A stretch of DNA of 28,482 bases from Pseudolysobacter sp964466115 (lineage in GTDB: Bacteria; Pseudomonadota; Gammaproteobacteria; Xanthomonadales; Rhodanobacteraceae): positions 1-28,482 of the forward strand of contig CAYXMH010000032.1 of the NCBI GenBank assembly GCA_964466115.1, given 5' to 3'. The notes under the pieces are model-generated. The model had not been told where the DNA came from. It worked only from the letters and a program-made list of their open reading frames with translations, and searched no databases. Positions 23,249-28,482 of the stretch are shown piece by piece. Numbering within the stretch: the stretch's first letter is position 1; each line of letters begins with the position of its first letter. Position numbers and translations under genes: made by a program.

Positions 23249-24304
23249 ATGAGCATGGGTGTTGACGTCGGGGAGTTGGCCAAATTTTATCCACTCGATT
23301 CATTGCGCCCGGAAAATTTGGAGCAGTTGGCGCGCGAGGGCATTGCCGAATATATTGGCGAAGGGGTGGTTTTATTCAACGCCGGTGACGTTGACGAATA
23401 CACGCTGTTCATGTCGCAAGGCTGTGTGCACGGCGTGTATCCCGACGGTAAAACCAAGGACATCGACGCCAGTACGTTGCAGGGGCGTTACCCATTGGGC
23501 GATCTGCAGCCGCGCCGCTTCACGGCTACCGTCAGCTCGCGCAGCGCCAGCATTATCAAGATCGACCGGCGCTATATGGAGAAAATCCAGACCTGGGACC
23601 AGCTCTCGCGCGCCGAGAATTTCCGTTATTACGATACCTCCCCCGATGCGAATCGCTGGGTGTTCCGCTTATTGCAATCGCGCTCCATGCTGAAATTGCC
23701 GACCGGCAATATCGAGCGCATGTTCCAGCGGTTCGAAGAAATTGAAGTGAAAGCCGAAACCGTGGTCATTCGTGAAGGCGAAACCGGCGATTATTTCTAC
23801 GTGATCAAGGATGGCGCGGCTTCGGTGTCGAAAAACCAAGGGACCGGGGACGCGGTTGTGGCTTATCTGGTGCGCGGAGATTCGTTTGGCGAAGACGCTT
23901 TATTGGCCAACACGCCGCGCAACGCGACGGTGACGATGTTAAAAGACGGCAAGCTGATGCGGTTGTCAAAGCAGTCCTTTGATGAGGTGATGAAGCCGCC
24001 GGTGGTGGAGTGGGCGACACCGGATCAGGCCTCGAGCTTGATGCGTCAAGGGGCTTTGGTTTTGGATGTGCGCATGCCGCAAGAGCACCAGCAACGCGCC
24101 ATCAAAGGCGCAGTGAACGTTCCATTGTATACGTTGCGTGAGACGGCCGCGAATTTCGACAAATCGAAAAAATTCGTGGTGTATTGCAACACCGGAGAGC
24201 GCAGTGCCGCGGCGGCGTTTATTTTGAGCAAGCTCGGGTTTGATGCCACCGCCCTGCGGGGAGGGTTATCCGGGATGATGCGCACGGTGGAGAAAAAAAC
24301 CTAG
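23249..24304 (+). CDS. cNMP-binding, cNMP-binding, rhodanese fusion protein
   Basis: About 352 residues. The first cyclic-nucleotide-binding-like domain (about 10-115) is degenerate. The second (about 145-250) has the family signature GETGDYFYVIKDG and GDSFGEDALL-x4-RNATV, though the phosphate-binding cassette is only partly canonical. The C-terminal rhodanese domain (about 255-345) has DVRMPQEH and the active-site loop YCNTGERS, with Cys313, suggesting sulfur transfer or redox sensing gated by a nucleotide. The start is uncertain among ATG 23249, ATG 23255 (GGGG six bases before it) and TTG 23243. Cytoplasmic. It converges on rpiA with a hairpin between. Confidence 0.88.
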   Translation: MSMGVDVGELAKFYPLDSLRPENLEQLAREGIAEYIGEGVVLFNAGDVDEYTLFMSQGCVHGVYPDGKTKDIDASTLQGRYPLGDLQPRRFTATVSSRSASIIKIDRRYMEKIQTWDQLSRAENFRYYDTSPDANRWVFRLLQSRSMLKLPTGNIERMFQRFEEIEVKAETVVIREGETGDYFYVIKDGAASVSKNQGTGDAVVAYLVRGDSFGEDALLANTPRNATVTMLKDGKLMRLSKQSFDEVMKPPVVEWATPDQASSLMRQGALVLDVRMPQEHQQRAIKGAVNVPLYTLRETAANFDKSKKFVVYCNTGERSAAAAFILSKLGFDATALRGGLSGMMRTVEKKT

Positions 24305-24342
24305 CAACTGGACTGTGTTACGGGTTTTAAGCGTGCGCTCCT

Positions 24343-24359
24343 TCCCCCTTGATGGGGGA
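24343..24359. terminator. hairpin between convergent genes
   Basis: TCCCCC pairs with GGGGGA around a five-base loop, in the 69-base gap between the rhodanese fusion and rpiA. T/A-rich flanks are short. It probably serves both strands. It is the same hairpin sequence as at 36-53. Confidence 0.45.
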
Positions 24360-24373
24360 GTTAAGTAAGAGGC

Positions 24374-25018
24374 TTAGAATATTTCCCCTCCCCCAACAAT
24401 CACCACATCCGCTTTGCGTTTGGCGAATAATCCCACGCACACGACGCCGGTGATCTGGCTTAATTGGGCTTCGAGATTTACCGGGTCGGTAATTTGCCAA
24501 TTGTGGACATCGAGTATCCAGTTGCCGTTATCGGTAACGAAATCATCGCGCCAAATCGGGGTGCCGCCGCGCTTGGCGATCTCGCGCGCGACATAGCTGC
24601 GTGCCATGGGAATGACCTCGATCGGCAGTGGAAATTTGCCAAGCACCTTTACCTTCTTGCTAGCATCGATCATGCATACAAACCGGCGCGAAGCCGCAGC
24701 AATGATTTTTTCGCGCGTTAGCGCGCCGCCGCCGCCCTTAATCAAATGTTTTCCGGGATCGCACTCATCCGCGCCATCAACATACAAGGGAAGCTCGCCC
24801 GCTTGGTTGAGATCGATAACGCGAATACCGCGCTCCTGCAGTAGCACGGTGCTTTTCTGCGAGCTTGATACGGCAGCGTCAATACGATGACGCATGCGGC
24901 CGAGCTCGTCGATAAAATACGCAACGGTTGAGCCCGTACCAACTCCGATGATGCTGCCATCTTCGATATAACTGGCCGCTTTTTCGGCGGCTAAACGTTT
25001 TTGTTCTTCAAGGTTCAT
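24374..25018 (-). CDS. rpiA: ribose-5-phosphate isomerase A
   Basis: 214 residues; the family usually has ~219. I chose ATG 25018 because AAAGG lies close upstream and MNLEEQKRLAAEKAA matches family N-termini; the open frame extends 13 codons further. Conserved features: VGTGSTVAYFI (phosphate loop), DGADECD and KGGGGALTREKI (catalytic Asp/Glu/Lys region), and the C-terminal GVVCVGLFAKRKADVVIVG. It interconverts ribose 5-phosphate and ribulose 5-phosphate in the pentose phosphate pathway. Last gene of the minus-strand run, 39 bases after the EVE gene. Confidence 0.98.
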   Translation of the reverse strand: MNLEEQKRLAAEKAASYIEDGSIIGVGTGSTVAYFIDELGRMRHRIDAAVSSSQKSTVLLQERGIRVIDLNQAGELPLYVDGADECDPGKHLIKGGGGALTREKIIAAASRRFVCMIDASKKVKVLGKFPLPIEVIPMARSYVAREIAKRGGTPIWRDDFVTDNGNWILDVHNWQITDPVNLEAQLSQITGVVCVGLFAKRKADVVIVGGGEIF

Positions 25019-25057
25019 GGCAGCCTTTCGGGTTGTAACTGGGCGATAAAGAATCAA

Positions 25058-25510
25058 TTACTCGAGAGTGAGGATAAATTTCCATTGCGCTGGCGTCACT
25101 GGCAACACCGACAAACGGTTACCGCGCTGCATCAATGAAAAACCTTCCAGCTCCGAGTGGGTTTTAAGCTCGGTCAGTGTGATAACGCGTTTCAGTTTGC
25201 GCTTGAATTCGATGTCGACGAGAAACCAGCGCGGATTATCCTTGGCACTGGTTGGATCGAAATAATCGCTGCCGGGATCGAATTGGGTTGGATCGGGGTA
25301 GCTTGGTGACGCCACCGTTGCCAATCCTGCAATGCCGGGCTCAGCGCAACTGGAGTGGTAAAAAAAAACCGAATCGCCCACGCGCATGCCATCGCGCATG
25401 TGATTGCGCGCTTGATAATTGCGCACGCCAGTCCAAGGTTCGCAGCGCCGGCGTTTGAGATCGTCGATCGAGAATTCGTCCGGTTCGGATTTCATCAGCC
25501 AGTGGTTCAT
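25058..25510 (-). CDS. EVE-domain protein
   Basis: 150 residues, one complete EVE domain: MNHWLMKSEPDEFSIDDL at the start, WTGVRNYQARNHMRDGMRVGD, FFYHSSCAEPGIAG and PRWFLVDIEF, ending VLPVTPAQWKFILTL. EVE folds are PUA-like and bind modified bases in DNA or RNA; in proteobacteria single-domain members often sit beside 5-formyl-THF cyclo-ligase and 6S RNA genes, as here. It begins 10 bases after the cyclo-ligase stop. Its exact ligand is not known. Confidence 0.95.
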   Translation of the reverse strand: MNHWLMKSEPDEFSIDDLKRRRCEPWTGVRNYQARNHMRDGMRVGDSVFFYHSSCAEPGIAGLATVASPSYPDPTQFDPGSDYFDPTSAKDNPRWFLVDIEFKRKLKRVITLTELKTHSELEGFSLMQRGNRLSVLPVTPAQWKFILTLE

Positions 25511-25520
25511 ACGACCGTGT

Positions 25521-26120
25521 TTAGCGCGCGCTGCATTCGATCAACTCCTGCTCGGTGGCAATAAAATCCAAGGGAATATCCCAGTGCGCCCGCGGCAAAT
25601 CGGGCAGCTCTTGAAAACTGTAGCCGATGCCCACCAACAACGGTTTGCTGGGGCGAGTTAGTTGCGCGAGAAACGCGAAGCTGCGATCGTAATAGCCACC
25701 CCCCGTACCCAAACGGTGGCCGTGGCGATCGAAAGCCAGCAGCGGCAACAGCACCAGATCCAGCGTATCCGGTGCGACATCGAAAGCCGCGGCGGCCGGT
25801 TCCGGGATGCCGTAACGATTGGGTTCAAGCGCCGCACCCAGTTTCCAGGGCGCGAAGCGCAGTTCTCCCCGGTTGTTGGTTAAGCGCGGCAGATAATAGT
25901 GTTGCTCCCGCGCGAGCAAACGCGCAACCGCCGAGTGCAGCGACAGTTCACCGGCCGTGGCCCAATAACCGGCAATGTTCTCGCTTACCAAAAATTCGGG
26001 CAATTGCTCCAACGTGTTAAGCAGCTGCTCGGCCGCCACGATGCGCTGACCGGCCGGAAGCCTTTGGCGACGCGCGCGCAACTCGGCCCGCAATTGTTGG
26101 CGCTTAGTCGTTTCGGTCAC
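25521..26120 (-). CDS. fau: 5-formyltetrahydrofolate cyclo-ligase
   Basis: 199 residues from a GTG start (TETTKRQQLRAELRARR). It has the N-terminal basic helix, GYWATAGELS, the substrate/ATP region LVLLPLLAFDRHGHRLGTGG and GGGYYDRSFAFL, and C-terminal ALDFIATEQEL-like residues. The enzyme converts 5-formyl-THF to 5,10-methenyl-THF with ATP. It lies directly downstream of the 6S RNA gene, the arrangement known from E. coli (ssrS-ygfA), and is probably read from the same transcript. Confidence 0.96.
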   Translation of the reverse strand: MTETTKRQQLRAELRARRQRLPAGQRIVAAEQLLNTLEQLPEFLVSENIAGYWATAGELSLHSAVARLLAREQHYYLPRLTNNRGELRFAPWKLGAALEPNRYGIPEPAAAAFDVAPDTLDLVLLPLLAFDRHGHRLGTGGGYYDRSFAFLAQLTRPSKPLLVGIGYSFQELPDLPRAHWDIPLDFIATEQELIECSAR

Positions 26121-26135
26121 GGGATGAAAAAATTA

Positions 26136-26290
26136 AACAATGGAGTAGTGTTCTCCGCCGTGCCGGTACGCATCACACGACCTTGATCCAAAGGGATCAG
26201 GTGGGAAAGCTCGCCTGTCTTAAGGCTTTCCGCCTATAGCGGACTTGCACACAGACACTAACAGCACTGCTCTCCCTGGGTCGTATGTAG
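26136..26290 (-). ncRNA. ssrS: 6S RNA
   Basis: On the minus strand the gap between zapA and the cyclo-ligase contains AAGCCTTAAGACAGGCGAGC and a downstream stem GATCC/GGATC with a short loop, matching conserved parts of gammaproteobacterial 6S RNA (AAGCCUUAAAACUGCGA and the 3' hairpin). Outer strands GGAG...AGTG and CACT...CTCC close the long stem, and a T6 run lies just beyond (complement of 26126-26131). The RNA mimics an open promoter and sequesters sigma70 RNA polymerase in stationary phase. The ends are approximate. Confidence 0.85.
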
Positions 26291-26343
26291 GAACAAGGCA
26301 ATATGTATGATTGCGTTATCGCACACGGCAGAGGACACCGGAG

Positions 26344-26646
26344 TCATTTTACGGAGCGACCCAACGCCCCATCAAGCTTTAATTTCAAGACCTGCATATG
26401 CTGTGCCAAAAGATTGGTGTCGGTTTCCCGATTTTGTTTTAGCTGCAACAGCTCGTGGGCGACGTTTAATCCGGCCATGACCGCGATTCGATCAAGCCCG
26501 GCCGAGCGGCTGGTGTTACGGATTTCGCGCATTTTGCCGTCGATGTACGCGGCAGCGGCAATCAGGCTTAAGCGCTCTTCTTCGGTGCAAGCCACCAAAT
26601 ATTCACGGTCGAGTATGGTGACGGTAACCGGCGTGGCGTCGCTCAT
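26344..26646 (-). CDS. zapA: cell division protein ZapA
   Basis: 100 residues starting MSDATPVTVTILDREYLVAC. I chose ATG 26646, which overlaps the stop of the upstream ZapB-like gene as ATGA; the open frame runs 50 codons further but overlaps that gene. It has the ZapA core EERLSLIAAAAYIDGKMREIR and RIAVMAGLNVAHELL, and a C-terminal coiled coil (LLQLKQNRETDTNLL). ZapA bundles FtsZ filaments at mid-cell. The conserved neighbour, 6S RNA, follows. Confidence 0.95.
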   Translation of the reverse strand: MSDATPVTVTILDREYLVACTEEERLSLIAAAAYIDGKMREIRNTSRSAGLDRIAVMAGLNVAHELLQLKQNRETDTNLLAQHMQVLKLKLDGALGRSVK

Positions 26647-26867
26647 CCGCTTTGCTCCATCGTCTTTAGGCGGCCGATCATGGCTTCCACTCGGGAACGG
26701 GCTTGTTCGTTTTTCGCCAGAAGGTTGGCGCGCTCGGTGGTCAATTGCTCTTGGCTCAAACGCAAGCTGCGGTTTTCTTCGGCCAAACGCGCGCACAGCT
26801 CCAGCAAGCGATCCAAGCGTGCATGGATGTCGTGTAAATCGGTTAACGTGCTGTTCGATTCCGCCAT
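26643..26867 (-). CDS. small coiled-coil ZapB-like protein (TIGR02449 type)
   Basis: 74 residues, almost entirely coiled coil: DLHDIHARLDRLLELCARLA, ENRSLRLSQEQL, then RSRVEAMIGRLKTMEQSG. Length, sequence and position directly before zapA fit the family annotated TIGR02449, thought to act with ZapA in Z-ring organisation. The stop overlaps the zapA start by four bases, implying coupled translation. Confidence 0.9.
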   Translation of the reverse strand: MAESNSTLTDLHDIHARLDRLLELCARLAEENRSLRLSQEQLTTERANLLAKNEQARSRVEAMIGRLKTMEQSG

Positions 26868-26969
26868 GAGCAGACTATAGGCATCGGGTTAAGCCGGGTC
26901 AACGCGCATTCACTTAAATAAAAGCCGATCGCGCGAAAACGGCAGGAAAATCACAAAGTTTTTCCATTG

Positions 26970-28289
26970 TTAGGCGGCAAACGCATCGCGGGTGAGGTTT
27001 TCCGGTGTGGTTTCGGTACACACCACATCGTCTTCAATGCGCACGCCGCCGAATTTGCGGAAGGCGTCCACCTTGTCCCAGGCAATCTCATTGGCATGCG
27101 GGCCTTGTTTTAGCTGCGCCAACAGCATATCGATGAAATACAAGCCAGGCTCAATGGTCATCACCTGCCGCGGTTCAATGCTGCGGGTTAAGCGCAAATA
27201 CGGATGGGTGTGCGGTTTTGCGATGGTATCGCCGGCGCTGTTCTTCTGAAAAGCGCCGACGTCATGAACCTGCAAGCCGATGTAATGACCAAGGCCGTGC
27301 GGAAAAAATACCGACGAGACGCCCGATTCAACGGCGCTTTCAGCGCTCATGCGGATAAATTGGTGCTCGCGCAGGATGTTGGCCAGCACGTGGTGCGCAT
27401 GAATATGGAGCTCAGGGTAATTTTGACCGGTGCGCACCTTGGCGACAAACGACAATTGCGCGGCATTGACCGCGTCGATCAGCTCTTGAAATTCCGGTGC
27501 GTCAGCGGCGGCATAGGTGCGCGTGATATCGCACGCATAGCCGTGAAAATTAGCACCGGCATCAATTAGGAACGAATGAATATGCGCCGGCGCCACGCGC
27601 TGCAGATTGGTGTAATGCAAGACCGCGCCATGGGCGTTCAATGCAATGATGTTGCTATACGGCAATTCGTTCTCGGTTTGATGCACGGACGAAAGATAGG
27701 CCATATGAATGCCGTACTCGGATTCGCCGTGACGAAACGCGGCTTCCGCGGCGCGGTGCGCACGTGCGCCCAGTTTGCTGGCAACACGCATCATCGCCAG
27801 CTCGTAATCGGTTTTCCATGCGCGCTGATAATGCAAATAATTGAGCACGGCCGGGGGATTATTCGGCGTATAGCCATCGATTGCCGCGCCGTTTTCACCA
27901 AGAATGGCGCAGCGCGTCGCGTTTTTTGGTAGATGCGCCAGCGCGTCTTTGATATCGCGCACGATCGTGATATCGAAATGCTCCACCCAATAACCGGCTG
28001 GCGCTTCCGGAACCACATGCCAATAATCGTGCGGCTGGAAATAAATCAATTTCAGCTTCGCCCCCGGGGTATAAATCAGCCACGAATAAGGCGCACGCGT
28101 TACCGGTAGCCAAGCTTTAAATTGTGGGTTGACAAAATAAGGGTAGTGCATATCGTCCAGAAACTGATAATGCACGCCACCGCTGGAAACGACCAAATGG
28201 TCAAATTCGCCGAGACCAAGGGCGGCATCGGCGTGTCGTTTCATCGTTGCAAGATGGTCGGGATACAGCTTGGCGAGAAGATCGTGCAT
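26970..28289 (-). CDS. pepQ: Xaa-Pro dipeptidase (prolidase)
   Basis: 439 residues, near the usual 443. I chose ATG 28289 because GGGAGC lies about seven bases upstream and MHDLLAKLYPDHLATM matches PepQ starts; the open frame extends 12 codons further. M24B metal ligands are present: two Asp in IDAGANFHGYACDITRTY, His in FPHGLGHYIGLQVHDVG, Glu in TIEPGLYF and Glu in GGVRIEDDVV. The enzyme cleaves dipeptides with C-terminal proline using two divalent metals in the cytoplasm. It precedes the ZapB-like gene by about 100 bases on the same strand. Confidence 0.97.
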   Translation of the reverse strand: MHDLLAKLYPDHLATMKRHADAALGLGEFDHLVVSSGGVHYQFLDDMHYPYFVNPQFKAWLPVTRAPYSWLIYTPGAKLKLIYFQPHDYWHVVPEAPAGYWVEHFDITIVRDIKDALAHLPKNATRCAILGENGAAIDGYTPNNPPAVLNYLHYQRAWKTDYELAMMRVASKLGARAHRAAEAAFRHGESEYGIHMAYLSSVHQTENELPYSNIIALNAHGAVLHYTNLQRVAPAHIHSFLIDAGANFHGYACDITRTYAAADAPEFQELIDAVNAAQLSFVAKVRTGQNYPELHIHAHHVLANILREHQFIRMSAESAVESGVSSVFFPHGLGHYIGLQVHDVGAFQKNSAGDTIAKPHTHPYLRLTRSIEPRQVMTIEPGLYFIDMLLAQLKQGPHANEIAWDKVDAFRKFGGVRIEDDVVCTETTPENLTRDAFAA

Positions 28290-28455
28290 GGGAAGCTCCC
28301 TAAAAGATGGACCATTTTGCCGCAATTTATTGATGGGTGTTTAAAAATTCGATCTGCCTAAGCTCGTATCCTTGCGTTGTTTTACGCAGTCACAATTTTT
28401 CACGCCAAAAAATGTCCGGTTTATCGACGCAATTTCGCACTTAGAGGGGAGCCCC

Positions 28456-28482
28456 GTGCCGGAAGCAGGTCGGCGCGATGGG
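28456..28482 (+). CDS. possible start of a further gene, cut by the window edge
   Basis: GTG at 28456 is preceded by GAGGGGA five bases upstream and opens a frame (PEAGRRDG) that runs off the window. Too short to identify. The gap 28290-28455 before it shows no other gene; it would hold the divergent promoters of this frame and pepQ. Confidence 0.3.

Noticed and set aside
26303..26869. 188-residue plus-strand ORF across zapA and the ZapB-like gene
   Set aside because: Antisense shadow of two recognised cell-division genes and the 6S RNA 5' flank.

Overview
The window looks like a chromosomal segment of a gammaproteobacterium, most likely of the Xanthomonadales/Lysobacterales (Rhodanobacteraceae-like) group. 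The reasons are rplM-rpsI followed by a tRNA-Gln with encoded CCA, a 6S RNA lying between zapA and the 5-formyl-THF cyclo-ligase gene, a PetA-type Rieske paralogue, and large secreted proteins ending in a short (I/V/L)F-x-x-(G)-F/Y-E tail, which I associate with that group. This placement is inference; no 16S gene is present.

Left core block (1-5836). On the minus strand are a DUF3829-type lipoprotein and a two-gene unit (small ABM-fold protein, then a GNAT acetyltransferase). On the plus strand follow a membrane histidine kinase, a response regulator with two receiver domains (the second without its phospho-acceptor Asp), rplM-rpsI, a block of hairpins holding a 22-nt copy of the 5' end of tRNA-Gln, and the intact tRNA-Gln(CUG) with a very long terminator hairpin.

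Accessory block (5837-23194). It opens with a 2087-residue secreted RHS/YD-repeat protein whose domain order resembles animal teneurins: regulatory/transthyretin-like domain, Ig/plug-like region, NHL propeller, YD shell, C-terminal toxin. The tip looks like a permuted papain/NlpC-P60-type hydrolase. A membrane-anchored candidate immunity gene overlaps its stop codon and has a strong ribosome site. Next comes an AT-rich graveyard of orphan cassette genes: a broken ParB-like gene, an unknown protein, an Imm32-like protein, a small membrane ORF, and a Rieske-fold protein that has lost all four iron-sulfur ligands. These are punctuated by three copies of a ~99-bp REPIN (paired GTAG-type REP palindromes). 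After that come three large secreted repeat proteins: a BNR-like propeller broken by a frameshift, a protein with three tandem 309-bp fibronectin III repeats plus a DUF11-like domain (minus strand), and a 939-residue Asp-box/sortilin-like propeller. A second family of GTAG palindromes lies between them.

Right core block (23200-28482). A cNMP-cNMP-rhodanese fusion converges on a minus-strand housekeeping run: pepQ, a ZapB-like gene, zapA, 6S RNA, the 5-formyl-THF cyclo-ligase, an EVE-domain protein and rpiA. A possible further gene begins at the right edge.

The likeliest undescribed biology is in 5980-15160: a Sec-exported, teneurin-like polymorphic toxin with a periplasm-directed tip and membrane-anchored immunity candidates, one of which may be a repurposed Rieske protein.
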